Numbered from the stretch's first letter, positions 7,809 to 16,918 are shown. The stretch: 64,000 nucleotides of DNA from Chromohalobacter canadensis (GCF_029544075.1 NZ_JAJQJH010000009.1:62001-126000); one strand, 5' to 3'. Program-made: numbers and translations. The notes: generated from the letters alone by a model not told the origin.

Positions 7809-9239
7809 ATGCAGTGTGAAGCACAACCCGACGCGTCGGTACGGCACGCCGAGTCCGAGACACGCGACCTGGTGGTCGTCGGCGGTGGCGCCAGCGGCTT
7901 GACGGCCGCACGCGCGGCGGCCAGGCGTGGGCTAAACGTCACCTTGCTGGAACGCTCGCCACAGGTCGGCGGTAATCTGCGTACCCGCCGCGACGGCGGC
8001 TGGCAGATCGAGCTCGGCCCCAACACCCTGATGATGAAACCGCCGCTGCATGTGTTGCTCGATGAGCTCGGCCTGCTCGACGAGGCGCAGCCCGCAAATC
8101 CGACTGCGCGGCGGCGTTACATTGCCTATCGAGGTGCACCGGTGGCGCTGCCGTCGCATTGGCTCAAGGCGCCGATCAATTCGCTGATCGGTCCGCGAGG
8201 CATGGGCGCGTTGTTGCGCGAACCGTTTCAACGGCGTGCACCGCAGGCCGAGGAAAGTCTGGCCGATTTCATCACTCGGCGCTTGGGGCGTCGCACGCTC
8301 GATCATCTGGTCGATCCTTTCGTTTCCGGTGTTTACGCCGGTGATCCCGAGCGGCTCTCGGCGCAGGCGGCGATGCCCCGACTGGTGGCGCTGGAACGCG
8401 AGTATGGCTCGTTGGTTCGCGGGGGGTTGGTGCGGCTGCGTCAAGCGCGCCGCGCGGCACCTGCCTTGCCGCGCGAGTGGCGTGGCCAATTGGTAAGCTT
8501 TCCCTCTGGTCTGCAACGCCTCGCCGAGCGTTTGGCCGAGGACATCACCGCTCAGTCCAGCGCGTCGATTCACTGCGAGTGCGAGGTTAGCGCCGTGTAT
8601 CGCGAGGGTGAACACTGGCGTGTGGAGACGGCATCGGGGCAGGGTTTTCGTGCACGGGAACTGGTGCTGGCGGTTCCAGCGCCCACGGCTGCTGCGCTAC
8701 TGGCACCGCTCGACCCAGACGTGGCCGCGCCGCTGGAGGCGATCGTTTATCCGCCGGTCAACGCCGTGTCGGTGGGCTTTTGTCGTGCCGATATCGCCCA
8801 TCCGCTGGATGGTTTCGGCATGCTGATTCCCGGCGTCGAGCATCGCCAGACTCTGGGCGCACTATTTTCCTCGACGCTGTTTCCCGGGCGCGCACCTTCC
8901 CAGCATGTGTTGCTGACCGCGTTTCTCGGTGGCCGTCGCCAGCCTGAGGCTGCCGCCAGAGATGACGACGCCCAGGTGGCACAGGTCGTCGCTGATCTCC
9001 GTGACCTGCTGGGCATTAGCGGTGAGCCGGTGTGGCAGAGTGTAAGCCGCTGGCCGCAGGCGATTCCGCAGTACGAGCTGGGGCATCTCGAGCGTATCGC
9101 TGCCCTCGAGACGGCGCTCGAGCGTCATCCGGGCCTCTCGCTCATTGGCAACTGGCGCGATGGTATAGCGGTGGGAGATTGCTTGGAGAACGGACGGCGC
9201 CTCGGCGAGCGGATCGCCGAGACGCTGGGTAGGGTTTAA
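7809..9239 (+). CDS. hemY: Protoporphyrinogen oxidase, HemY type
   Basis: The 476-residue product begins with an FAD dinucleotide-binding motif (VVVGGGASGLTAARAA, then LLERSPQVGGNLRT). It continues with ELGPNTLM, LVDPFVSGVYAGDPERLS and a C-terminal GLSLIGNWRDGIAVGDC, the signature of oxygen-dependent HemY-type protoporphyrinogen oxidases. The reaction converts protoporphyrinogen IX to protoporphyrin IX in heme synthesis at the membrane surface. ATG 7809 follows GGGAGA at good spacing; the longer frame has no such site. A less specific flavin amine oxidase is the alternative, but the FVSGVYAGDP segment argues for HemY. No other heme gene lies nearby. Confidence 0.85.
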   Translation: MQCEAQPDASVRHAESETRDLVVVGGGASGLTAARAAARRGLNVTLLERSPQVGGNLRTRRDGGWQIELGPNTLMMKPPLHVLLDELGLLDEAQPANPTARRRYIAYRGAPVALPSHWLKAPINSLIGPRGMGALLREPFQRRAPQAEESLADFITRRLGRRTLDHLVDPFVSGVYAGDPERLSAQAAMPRLVALEREYGSLVRGGLVRLRQARRAAPALPREWRGQLVSFPSGLQRLAERLAEDITAQSSASIHCECEVSAVYREGEHWRVETASGQGFRARELVLAVPAPTAAALLAPLDPDVAAPLEAIVYPPVNAVSVGFCRADIAHPLDGFGMLIPGVEHRQTLGALFSSTLFPGRAPSQHVLLTAFLGGRRQPEAAARDDDAQVAQVVADLRDLLGISGEPVWQSVSRWPQAIPQYELGHLERIAALETALERHPGLSLIGNWRDGIAVGDCLENGRRLGERIAETLGRV

Positions 9240-9249
9240 CCGCTGGTAT

Positions 9250-10254
9250 TTACAGCTGGACCAGCATCTTGCCGGTGTTGCCGCCTTCGAAGAGTTTGAG
9301 GAAGGCGTCGGGTGTGCGTTCAAGGCCTTCCTCGACGGTTTCCCGATAGTCGATCTCGCCACGCGCTACGAGCGGGCCGATCTCTTGCAGGAACTCGGGG
9401 TAATGCTCCCAGTTTCCGGCGTCGAGGATGATGAAGCCTTCCATCCGTGCGCGGCGGATCAGCAACTGAGACAGATTGCTGGGGCCGGGCGTGGGCGTCT
9501 CTGCGTTATAGCTATCGATCAAGCCACATACCGCGATGCGCGCTCCGACGCGAATGTTATCGAGCGCGGCCTCGAGGCAGTCGCCGCCGACATTTTCATA
9601 GTACACATCGAACCCTTCGGGGCTCGCCGCCTTGAGGTCGGCGCTGAGCTGTTGCGCGTCTTTTCCGCGATAGCTGACCGCGCTCACGCCGAGCGATTCC
9701 AGCCATTCGAGCTTTTCCGGGGCACCGGCGATCCCCACAACATGGCAGCCTTTGGCCTTGGCCAATTGCACGGCCAGGGAGCCGACGGCGCCGCTCGCCG
9801 CGCTGACCAACACGCGCTCGCCTTCCTTGAGCTGGGCAATGCGGTTGAGCCCGGTCCAGGCGGTCATGCCCGGCATGCCGAGCACGCCGAGAAAGGCTTG
9901 CGGTGGCACATCGAGATCGGGCAATGCCTGTAAGCTATCGCCGGGAAGCTGGGCGATATCGCGCCAGCCGCCCATGTGGACGACGCGGTCTCCGGGGGTG
10001 AAGCGTTCGTCACGTGATTCGAGCACCTCGCCGATGGCGCCGCCTTCGAGGGGCTCGCCCAGCGTGAAGGGCGGGACATAGGTCGTCACGCCGTCCATAC
10101 GCCCGCGCATGTAGGGATCGACCGAGAGCCAGTGGTTCTGCACGCGGACCTCGCCTGCTGCCAGCTCAGGTAACGCCCGGGACTCCAGCGCGAAAAAATC
10201 TCGAGATGGTAGGCCTTGGGGATGGGAATGAATGGTGAAATAGCGCGATTCCAT
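9250..10254 (-). CDS. NADP-dependent zinc-free oxidoreductase (CurA/YncB-like)
   Basis: The 334-residue medium-chain reductase has no zinc ligands. It shows the subgroup pattern: LSVDPYMRGRM near residue 50, GMPGMTAWTGL, then the nucleotide-binding VLVSAASGAVGSLAVQLAK and DVYYENVGG. These enzymes reduce the double bond of alpha,beta-unsaturated carbonyls (prostaglandin reductase, curcumin reductase) with NADPH in the cytoplasm. The start at 10254 has GGAGA just upstream, while the open frame runs 72 codons further without support. The gene converges on hemY ten bases away. The physiological substrate is unknown; detoxification is likely. Confidence 0.9.
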   Translation of the reverse strand: MESRYFTIHSHPQGLPSRDFFALESRALPELAAGEVRVQNHWLSVDPYMRGRMDGVTTYVPPFTLGEPLEGGAIGEVLESRDERFTPGDRVVHMGGWRDIAQLPGDSLQALPDLDVPPQAFLGVLGMPGMTAWTGLNRIAQLKEGERVLVSAASGAVGSLAVQLAKAKGCHVVGIAGAPEKLEWLESLGVSAVSYRGKDAQQLSADLKAASPEGFDVYYENVGGDCLEAALDNIRVGARIAVCGLIDSYNAETPTPGPSNLSQLLIRRARMEGFIILDAGNWEHYPEFLQEIGPLVARGEIDYRETVEEGLERTPDAFLKLFEGGNTGKMLVQL

Positions 10255-10584
10255 GATGTCTCCGCTGTGATGACCAGTATGTGTCATGCCGCCCACTCGG
10301 ATGGGCTTGCCTGTATTCATTAGATGGGCATGATGGCGGCCGGACGCAAGGGGCGTTTCATGGCGACGCTCTGATAAGCTGATTTTGACACGACGTTGGT
10401 CTAGCGTGAGATCGGCATGCGAGGGCGCGCACGAGGGTATCGACACCCTTCGTGCAGAGTCGATATCCATTAGGACATGAGGATGTCGTCACTCGGTTAT
10501 TGGTGAGAGGGACTCGCCCCGTCTAGCGTGAATAATGAAGCGTCGCATGGGGTGGCGCTTAGGTGCGCTATCGAGAGGCCGAGG
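10255..10584 (+). other. Divergent intergenic region, no gene seen
   Basis: These 330 bases separate the minus-strand oxidoreductase from the plus-strand mutarotase. Open frames here are extensions or shadows of the flanking genes. I see no convincing RNA gene, strong hairpin or operator; it should hold the two divergent promoters. Confidence 0.5.
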
Positions 10585-11778
10585 ATGACACGATTTCAGA
10601 CGATTCCGCGCTTGGCGTTGGGCATGGGAATGACATGCCTGGCATTGAGTGCGGCACAGGCAGACGAGATGACCACACAGACTCCTTCCGTCGAAAAGAA
10701 CAGCTTCGGCCAACTTCCCGATGGCCGCGAGGTCGAGGCGTATCACCTACGCAACGGCCAAGGCATTGACATGCAGGTGATTACCTACGGCGGCATCATT
10801 ACCTCGCTGCGCACCCCGGACGCGCAGGGTAATGTCGACGACATCGTGCTGGGGTTCGATTCCCTGGAAGACTACCGTTCCGAAGCATATCGTAAATCCA
10901 ATCCCTATTTCGGGGCCCTGATCGGGCGTTATGGCAACCGTATCGCCGAGGGGCGCTTCACGCTCGATGGCACGACCTACGAGCTGGCGACCAATGACGG
11001 CCCCAATCATCTCCACGGAGGCGATAAAGGCTTCGACAAGCGGCTCTGGCAGGCACATTCCTTCGAGAACGACACCGGCGTCGGTGTCGAACTGCGCTAT
11101 ACCAGCGAAGATGGCGAGGAAGGTTATCCCGGGACGCTCGAGACCCGCGTGCGGTATACGCTAACCACTGACAACAAAATGATCATCGACTATCACGCCA
11201 CCACCGATAAGGCGACGCCGGTCAACTTGACCCAGCACAGTTACTTCAACCTCGAGGGTGAAGGCAGTGGGCCGATTACCGATCACCGGTTGATGCTCAA
11301 TGCCGATGCTTTTACACCGATTGGAGAGGCGTTGATCCCGACCGGTGAGATTCGCGACGTGGAGGGCACGCCGTTCGATTTCCGCGAGGCCACGGCGATC
11401 GGCGCACGTATCGGCGACGACAATACCCAGCTCGAATACGGCCAAGGCTACGATCATAATTTCGTTTTAGTGCGTGATGAAGCGGCTGCAGGAGAACTGG
11501 TAACGGCTGCCCGCGTCGTAGCGCCGGACAGTGGCCGTGTGCTGGAGGTCGCCACTACTGAGCCTGGGATTCAATTCTACTCGGGGAATTTTCTCGATGG
11601 CACGCTGACCGGCAAGGGGGGCGAAGCCTACGAAAAGCGTGGCGGTTTCGCACTGGAAACTCAGCACTTTCCGGATTCTCCCAACCAGGCTGATTTCCCG
11701 TCGACGATCCTCAAGCCCGGCGACACGTATGAGTCGCGCACGGTATGGCGCTTTGCCACGCAGGGCGACGGCAGCTGA
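10585..11778 (+). CDS. galM: Aldose 1-epimerase (mutarotase) with signal peptide
   Basis: The 397-residue product starts with a Sec signal (arginines, then LALGMGMTCLALSAAQA, with cleavage likely after AQA near residue 26). It then shows the galactose mutarotase pattern: TYGGIITSL, NPYFGALIGRYGNRIA, NDGPNHLHGG with a catalytic His, and LTQHSYFNLEG with the second His. A Glu near the C-terminus should be the base. It interconverts alpha and beta anomers of aldoses, here in the periplasm rather than the cytoplasm. ATG 10585 is preceded by GAGAGG. The stop is only six bases from the convergent GGDEF/EAL gene. An uptake system for the sugar is not seen nearby. Confidence 0.92.
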   Translation: MTRFQTIPRLALGMGMTCLALSAAQADEMTTQTPSVEKNSFGQLPDGREVEAYHLRNGQGIDMQVITYGGIITSLRTPDAQGNVDDIVLGFDSLEDYRSEAYRKSNPYFGALIGRYGNRIAEGRFTLDGTTYELATNDGPNHLHGGDKGFDKRLWQAHSFENDTGVGVELRYTSEDGEEGYPGTLETRVRYTLTTDNKMIIDYHATTDKATPVNLTQHSYFNLEGEGSGPITDHRLMLNADAFTPIGEALIPTGEIRDVEGTPFDFREATAIGARIGDDNTQLEYGQGYDHNFVLVRDEAAAGELVTAARVVAPDSGRVLEVATTEPGIQFYSGNFLDGTLTGKGGEAYEKRGGFALETQHFPDSPNQADFPSTILKPGDTYESRTVWRFATQGDGS

Positions 11779-11784
11779 ACGATG

Positions 11785-13584
11785 TCAGGGGCGCGCATAG
11801 CATGCCGCCCAGTCCAGCGCTTCATCGAGGGGCAAGGCGGGGCTGTAAAGAAAGCCTTGCCCCATGTCACAGCCCATGGCGATGAGTTTTTCTTCGGTGG
11901 CACGATGCTCGATCCCCTCGGCGATCACGCGGCGGTTGAAACTCCTGGAAAGCGCGATGATCGCCTCGACGATCATTTCATCCTCGGGGTCGTCCAGCAT
12001 GCCGAGGATGAACGAGCGGTCGATTTTGATCTCGTTGGTCGAGAACTTGCGCAGGTAACTCAACGAGGCGAAACCGGTGCCGAAGTCATCGAGGGAGAGT
12101 TGTACCCCTAGTGCTTGACACGCCTTGATGTTCGACGCCGCGAGGCCCGCGTCATCGAGTGCCGTGCTTTCGAGAATCTCGAGCGTCAGGCGCTTGCGAA
12201 ACGCCATGTCATACCGGCTTAGTGTATTATTCAGGTGGTCGAGGAACTCGTCATCGAGAAAGTGAGCCGGGCTCAAATTGATGCTGATGGTGTAAGGAAG
12301 GTCTTGTTTCTGGAATGTTTCGAGGGTCGATACTGCTTGACTTATAACATGTTTTCCGAGCTCGATATCGAGTTTTGTGTGTTCGATATAGGGCAGAAAA
12401 CGTCCCGGGTATACGAGCTTTCCGGATGGATGATGCCAACGTATCAGGCACTCGAATCCCGATACGACACCGGTCTTGTAATGTAACTTAGGTTGATAAA
12501 AAAGTTCGAGTTGATCGTTGTCCAGAGCATGCTGAACTTGCTCACCGATGGCAAAGCGTTTCTGTTGAGAATGATGACTCTCAAGATCGAAGAAATGGTA
12601 ACAATTCTTGCCTGTTTCCTTGGCGGTATACATGGCTTGATCTGCGTGACGTAGCAGCAAGTCGCTATCCGAGTCATCGTTTGGAAAGCGTGTTATCCCC
12701 ATGCTGGCAGACAACTCGATAACGTGCCCTTGAAGATGCATGGGATGGTGCAGTTGATCGAGGATATGGCGGTACGTCCTAGGGTGTTCCACGTCACGGA
12801 GAATGATCACGAACTCGTCGCCACTCAGCCGGGCGATGACATCGTGATGCCGCACGGCGCTGCGGAGTCGATCCGCAACGCATTTGAGCACCTCGTCACC
12901 GACTGCGTGGCCCTGGAGGTCGTTGATCGCCTTGAAACCATCCAGATCGAGAAAACATACTGAAACTGAACCGCGCCGGTGCCTTGCTGCAGTGAGTTCA
13001 TTCTGGAAAAGTTCATTGAGAAGACGACGGTTAGGGAGGCCCGTGAGGCCATCGATATTGCCGGCTTCATGCAGCCATTTCTTTTTCTCCTGATCGACGA
13101 TATCGGCGCATATACGTTCTAGCTCTCCTTCCAATATCGCCGCTAAGCTACGCAGGATGCTGAAGTCCATGCGAGATGCATCACGTGGGGAAGAGTCAAT
13201 AAGGCATAAGGTTCCGACCTTAAAACCTGTGGGGTCACGCACGGGGATACCGGCATAGAAGCGGATGAAGGGCGTTCCGGTGACAAGCGGATTTTTATAA
13301 AAGAGAGGGTCGTTGGCTGCGTTTTCAACGACATAAATACTATTTTGCTGAATAGTATGGTCGCAAAATGAATGTCGTCTGGGAGTCGCTTCTATCCTGA
13401 GATTTTGCTTGGATTTAAACCATTGACGCTTGGCATCGATGAGCGTGAAAAGCGTGGTATTGACTTGATAGTGTTGCTTGGCAATACGCGTAAGGCGATC
13501 GAAGCGTTCTTCCGGTGGGGTATCCAGAAGCCCGGTCCCATGCAGTGCATGAAGGCGACGTTGCTCATGTCGTTTTAGCGTCAC
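11785..13584 (-). CDS. GAF-GGDEF-EAL cyclic-di-GMP protein
   Basis: The 599-residue soluble protein has a GAF domain (about 20-165) with FCDHTI and AGIPV, then GGDEF (about 175-335) and EAL (about 345-590). The cyclase motif is SGDEF (254-258) with an RxxD inhibitory site (R245-D248) five residues before it. The EAL motif is ECL (378-380), but the residues for metal and catalysis look present (INLSP, LEILES, DDFGTG, KIDRSF, AEGIE, QGFLYSP). It therefore looks able to degrade cyclic-di-GMP, while cyclase activity is uncertain. The start is GTG 13584 after GGGAGAT. Its 5' half is AT-rich (20 of 60 G+C at 13321-13380), unlike most of the window, which suggests transfer. Confidence 0.92.
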   Translation of the reverse strand: MTLKRHEQRRLHALHGTGLLDTPPEERFDRLTRIAKQHYQVNTTLFTLIDAKRQWFKSKQNLRIEATPRRHSFCDHTIQQNSIYVVENAANDPLFYKNPLVTGTPFIRFYAGIPVRDPTGFKVGTLCLIDSSPRDASRMDFSILRSLAAILEGELERICADIVDQEKKKWLHEAGNIDGLTGLPNRRLLNELFQNELTAARHRRGSVSVCFLDLDGFKAINDLQGHAVGDEVLKCVADRLRSAVRHHDVIARLSGDEFVIILRDVEHPRTYRHILDQLHHPMHLQGHVIELSASMGITRFPNDDSDSDLLLRHADQAMYTAKETGKNCYHFFDLESHHSQQKRFAIGEQVQHALDNDQLELFYQPKLHYKTGVVSGFECLIRWHHPSGKLVYPGRFLPYIEHTKLDIELGKHVISQAVSTLETFQKQDLPYTISINLSPAHFLDDEFLDHLNNTLSRYDMAFRKRLTLEILESTALDDAGLAASNIKACQALGVQLSLDDFGTGFASLSYLRKFSTNEIKIDRSFILGMLDDPEDEMIVEAIIALSRSFNRRVIAEGIEHRATEEKLIAMGCDMGQGFLYSPALPLDEALDWAACYARP

Positions 13585-13792
13585 AATGCCATCTCCCGAT
13601 GTCTAGAATACGCAACCGTTTGTTTGAATTCAGTGAGACGTCGTACGAGACGCTTAGCCGATCCCCCTTCCCCCTGTATCATGGTTGGTCCACCCGGAAG
13701 CACCAGGGCATATGGGGGCTGCATCATGAACCGTCCAATCAGCGCACTGAATGGATAATTCAATATTAAAGTGAACTACGATTCAACGCGAA

Positions 13793-13809
13793 TTGAATCA
13801 TTGATTCAA
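13793..13809. promoter_or_regulatory. Perfect 8-1-8 palindrome, candidate autoregulatory operator
   Basis: TTGAATCA-T-TGATTCAA is a perfect inverted repeat. It is embedded among further TTGAAT/ATTCAA half-sites (ATTCAA near 13781, TTCAAT near 13738) just before the HTH gene at 13819. It resembles a repressor operator; binding by the adjacent HTH protein is inference. Confidence 0.5.
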
Positions 13810-13818
13810 ATTCAGCGT

Positions 13819-14235
13819 ATGAATGAAAAAACCATGTTCGCCGAACGCCTTAAAAAGGCCCTTATTGCCGCAGGCTATGAGCCTCGCCCCTCGGTACTTG
13901 AACGCGAATTCAATCTTCGCTACTGGGGAAAGCCGATTACATTCCAAGCGGTACGGCGTTGGCTTCGTGGTGACTCCATTCCTGCCCAGGACAAACTACA
14001 GGTGCTTGCCGAGTGGCTGCGTATCGAACCGCATGTGTTGCGCTATGGAGATGAGAGTGAGCGAGCGCTTTACGCCACGCCTATCGAATTGGATGTCGTG
14101 CCGGTCTGCGGAGACGAAGCTGAAGTGCTGAAAATATACCGCAGCCTACCTAGCGAGCAACGCAAGGTGCTTCGCCACGTCATCGCCACATTTGGCAAGG
14201 CGAATGCGCCCAACGATAACGAGGAGACGTCTTGA
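13819..14235 (+). CDS. Small helix-turn-helix transcriptional regulator
   Basis: The 138-residue protein has an N-terminal helix-turn-helix of the XRE/phage-repressor-like type. Visible segments are FAERLKKALIAAGY, SVLEREFNLRYWGKPITFQAVRRWLRGDSIP and QDKLQVLAEWLRI, about residues 6-70. The C-terminal half is short and charged (EVLKIYRSLPSEQRKVLRHVIATFG). Similar single-domain regulators are common in proteobacteria and their targets are mostly unknown. The start could be ATG 13819, ATG 13834 or GTG 13771; none has a strong ribosome-binding site. The upstream region is very AT-rich (20 of 60 G+C at 13741-13800) with palindromes, so autoregulation is plausible. Confidence 0.75.
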   Translation: MNEKTMFAERLKKALIAAGYEPRPSVLEREFNLRYWGKPITFQAVRRWLRGDSIPAQDKLQVLAEWLRIEPHVLRYGDESERALYATPIELDVVPVCGDEAEVLKIYRSLPSEQRKVLRHVIATFGKANAPNDNEETS

Positions 14236-14398
14236 GTGAAACCGCCAAGGGCAAGCCGTACCTCGGGGGAAAGCAGGACTTCGAAGGGGCTTGACATTGC
14301 GCACTACTTGGACGTGCGCGCGTGTCACGTGCTATGAAACTTCTTGATGATGTAGATTGTAGAAGACTATCGCAAGGGCCGTTTTGATTGAGCAGTGT

Positions 14399-14521
14399 TC
14401 ATAGTGATCCCTTGCCATGCGGGGCTTGGCGGGCTGCTTTTACTTCATCAGCGATGGTCGGGGAGAGGCTGGTAATGACCTTCCTAGCCGCCTGGGCAAT
14501 GGTGTGTAGGTAGACAGTCAC
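14399..14521 (-). CDS. Possible 40-residue small protein or gene remnant
   Basis: The minus strand reads from GTG 14521 to TGA 14399 and gives an amphipathic, protein-like sequence ([18 protein letters not shown], then [17 protein letters not shown]). GGAA lies six bases before the GTG. The same frame stays open about 25 more codons upstream without an ATG, so this could be the 3' remnant of a longer gene. I recognise no family. Confidence 0.25.
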   Translation of the reverse strand: MTVYLHTIAQAARKVITSLSPTIADEVKAARQAPHGKGSL

Positions 14522-14586
14522 TGCGGTTGTTCCTATACATGAAGCGGGGGGAAGGAGGTCCTCCAGCCAGATTGCAATCGGACCAG

Positions 14587-14615
14587 CGGTTCGAGTTCAC
14601 GGATCTACGGTTCGA
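14587..14615. repeat. 8-base direct repeats 21 bases apart before catalase
   Basis: CGGTTCGA occurs at 14587-14594 and 14608-14615, exactly two helical turns apart, ending about 63 bases before the catalase start codon. This geometry fits a dimeric activator site but could be chance. Confidence 0.35.
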
Positions 14616-14678
14616 TCCCAAGGAAAGGGCGTGGCGATATGCCGGGCCACATATAAAATAGAACGGGGAGATATCATC

Positions 14679-16139
14679 GTGACGCAAGACAATCGCAAGC
14701 CGACGACGACAGACGCTGGAATCCCAGTGGCCAGTGATGAGCATTCGCTGTCCGTGGGGCCTGACGGCCCGCTCGTTCTGCACGATCACTATCTCATCGA
14801 GCAGATGGCGAACTTCAACCGCGAGCGGATTCCCGAGCGCCAACCGCACGCCAAAGGCAGCGGGGCATTCGGTCATTTCGAGGTGACCGACGACGTCAGT
14901 CAGTACACTAAGGCAGCCGTGTTCCAGCCCGGCACCAAGACCGACGTGCTGATCCGCTTCTCCACGGTAGCCGGTGAACGCGGGAGTCCCGATACGTGGC
15001 GTGACCCGCGTGGGTTTTCGATCAAGTTCTACACCAGCGAAGGCAATTACGACATGGTGGGGAACAATACGCCGGTGTTCTTCATCCGCGATCCGATGAA
15101 GTTTCAGCACTTCATCCGCTCCCAGAAGCGTCGCGCCGACAGCAACCTTCGCGACCATGACATGCAATGGGATTTCTGGACGCTGTCGCCGGAGTCCGCG
15201 CACCAAGTCACCTGGCTGATGGGCGATCGCGGGATTCCCAAGACTTGGCGTCACATGAACGGCTATTCCAGTCATACCTACATGTGGGCCAATGCCCAGG
15301 GCGAGAAATTCTGGGTCAAGTACCACTTCAAGACCGACCAAGGCATCGAGTGCCTGACCCAGGAAGAAGCTGACCGCCTGGCCGGGGAAGATAGTGACTA
15401 TCATACCCGTGATCTGTACGAGGCCATCCAGCGTGGTGACTATCCGGGCTGGACCCTCTACATGCAGATCATGCCGTTCGCGGATGCCGATACGTACCGC
15501 ATCAATCCGTTCGATCTGACCAAGGTCTGGCCGCACGATGACTATCCGTTGATCAAGGTCGGCAAGCTGCAGTTGAACCGCAACCCGACCGACAACCATG
15601 CCGAGATCGAACAGGCGGCCTTCGAGCCCAACAACCTCGTGCCCGGCATCGGCATCAGCCCGGACAAGATGCTCATCGGGCGTGTGTTCTCCTACGCCGA
15701 CGCGCACCGCGCACGTCTCGGGGTCAACTACAAGCAGATCCCGGTCAACGCACCCAAGGCCCCCGTGCACAGTTACAGCAAGGACGGGGCGATGCGCATC
15801 AACAAGGTCTCAGACCCGGTCTACGCGCCCAATTCCAAGGGTGGTCCGGCGGCGGATGGCGAGCGTTATCCCACCGATTCCACTTGGGAAGCCAATGGGC
15901 AGATGGTGCGTGCGCCCTATGCCCTGCGCAAGGATGACAACGACTATGGCCAGGCCAATGACCTGATCAACAAGGTCATGGACGATGCCGCGCGGGATCG
16001 TTTGGTCAACAACGTGGTCGGGCATGTCTCCGGTGGTGTCGAAGAGCCGGTGCTGTCACGCGTGTTCGAGTATTGGAAGAACATCGATGCCGAGATTGGA
16101 CGTCGCATCGAAGAAGGGGTGAAAGCGGGTCGCGGTTAA
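14679..16139 (+). CDS. katA: Monofunctional heme catalase
   Basis: The 486-residue protein is a small-subunit catalase. It has the distal histidine in [11 protein letters not shown], the distal asparagine in [11 protein letters not shown] and the proximal heme tyrosine in [14 protein letters not shown]. Length and the [11 protein letters not shown] segment fit clade 3 enzymes. It dismutates hydrogen peroxide to water and oxygen in the cytoplasm; no signal peptide is seen. The start is GTG 14679 after GGGGAG, since there is no ATG at the family N-terminus. The gene is monocistronic, with a hairpin terminator 36 bases downstream. The repeats upstream may be a stress-regulator site, but I cannot name the regulator. 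Confidence 0.96.
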   Translation: MTQDNRKPTTTDAGIPVASDEHSLSVGPDGPLVLHDHYLIEQMANFNRERIPERQPHAKGSGAFGHFEVTDDVSQYTKAAVFQPGTKTDVLIRFSTVAGERGSPDTWRDPRGFSIKFYTSEGNYDMVGNNTPVFFIRDPMKFQHFIRSQKRRADSNLRDHDMQWDFWTLSPESAHQVTWLMGDRGIPKTWRHMNGYSSHTYMWANAQGEKFWVKYHFKTDQGIECLTQEEADRLAGEDSDYHTRDLYEAIQRGDYPGWTLYMQIMPFADADTYRINPFDLTKVWPHDDYPLIKVGKLQLNRNPTDNHAEIEQAAFEPNNLVPGIGISPDKMLIGRVFSYADAHRARLGVNYKQIPVNAPKAPVHSYSKDGAMRINKVSDPVYAPNSKGGPAADGERYPTDSTWEANGQMVRAPYALRKDDNDYGQANDLINKVMDDAARDRLVNNVVGHVSGGVEEPVLSRVFEYWKNIDAEIGRRIEEGVKAGRG

Positions 16140-16175
16140 CCACGAATCGTTTAATCACGAACCATGATGTAAAAC

Positions 16176-16207
16176 ACGGCCCGGCCATCGAGAGATGGTC
16201 GGGCCGT
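16176..16207 (+). terminator. Terminator hairpin after catalase
   Basis: A 14-base stem (16176-16189 with 16194-16207, one G-T pair) closes a GAGA loop and is followed by TGTCGTTTG. The U-tract is poor, but position and stability fit a catalase terminator. Confidence 0.6.
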
Positions 16208-16315
16208 TGTCGTTTGCGACTGTGCCATTGTGGGAGAGTGAATGCTCTGCCTGGTGCCAGTCTATGTCGTCGTCAATCGAGGATGGCGCGGTTCAGGGTC
16301 GATGCGCTCAGCATG

Positions 16316-16918
16316 CTAGGGGCGGCAGCGATAGAAATGCGCGGGCAGGAAGTTCATCGGCTCGAACTCCCGCGTCACCTGGGAGAAGGTCTTGTGTAGC
16401 GAGGGTAGGATGTTGGGCGAAAACTGGTAGAGCAGGAAGGTGCCGTCCGGCGAGATGACCTGTCGCGTCGCATCGAGGATGTTTTTCCGCGCCGCGTCGG
16501 GCAGTGTGCTGAAAGGGATGCCGGCGACCACGTAGTCGACCGCACCGAGCCCGCGCTCGCTCAGTACCTGCTGGATATCAGCCGCCGAACCATGTACGAC
16601 CTGCATGCGCGGATCCAAGAAGGTGCCATTGATGTAATCAACGAAATCCTTGTTGGTCTCAAGCACCAGCAGCACCGCGTCGGGGTGCATCTGGAGCAGG
16701 ATTTCCTTGGTGAAGGTGCCGATGCCTGGGCCGTACTCGACCAGCACCCGGGTACTCTCCCAGTCGACATGGCTCAGCATGCGCCTGACCAAAAAGGGCG
16801 AGCTGGGAATGATCGAGCCCAGCATCTTGGGATGCTTGAAGAAGTTACTGGCAAAAAGAGCGAATTGCCGGCGCCGGGCTCGTTGGGTACTGCTTGCTGT
16901 CTGCTGGTGCTCGTCCAT
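16316..16918 (-). CDS. SAM-dependent methyltransferase, phospholipid N-methyltransferase-like
   Basis: The 200-residue protein has a class I methyltransferase fold. The SAM-binding motif I is VEYGPGIGTFTKEIL near residue 60, with an acidic motif II (LVLETNKDFV) and a motif IV-like VVAGIPFSTLP. The N-terminal FFKHPKMLGSIIPSSPFLVRRM and the overall size match the Rhodobacter-type PmtA group, which methylates phosphatidylethanolamine and is related in fold to rRNA adenine dimethylases. Membrane-surface action on lipids is therefore likely but not certain. It is followed by no partner on its strand and converges with catalase across the terminator region. Confidence 0.75.
   Translation of the reverse strand: MDEHQQTASSTQRARRRQFALFASNFFKHPKMLGSIIPSSPFLVRRMLSHVDWESTRVLVEYGPGIGTFTKEILLQMHPDAVLLVLETNKDFVDYINGTFLDPRMQVVHGSAADIQQVLSERGLGAVDYVVAGIPFSTLPDAARKNILDATRQVISPDGTFLLYQFSPNILPSLHKTFSQVTREFEPMNFLPAHFYRCRP

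Larger units (their letters stand above)
14236..14678 (+). other. Intergenic region before catalase
   Basis: These 443 bases hold one possible 40-codon minus-strand frame (14399-14521) and a pair of 8-base direct repeats (14587-14615). An AT-rich TATAAAATA lies near 14653, close to the catalase start. I see no RNA gene. Confidence 0.5.

Noticed and set aside
14605-14622. ACGGTTCGATCCC, which looks like a tRNA T-arm
   Set aside because: The bases on either side do not form the five-pair T stem and no acceptor, D or anticodon arm is found around it.
14484-15770. 428-codon frame antisense to catalase
   Set aside because: Shadow frame; composition is explained by catalase codon use.
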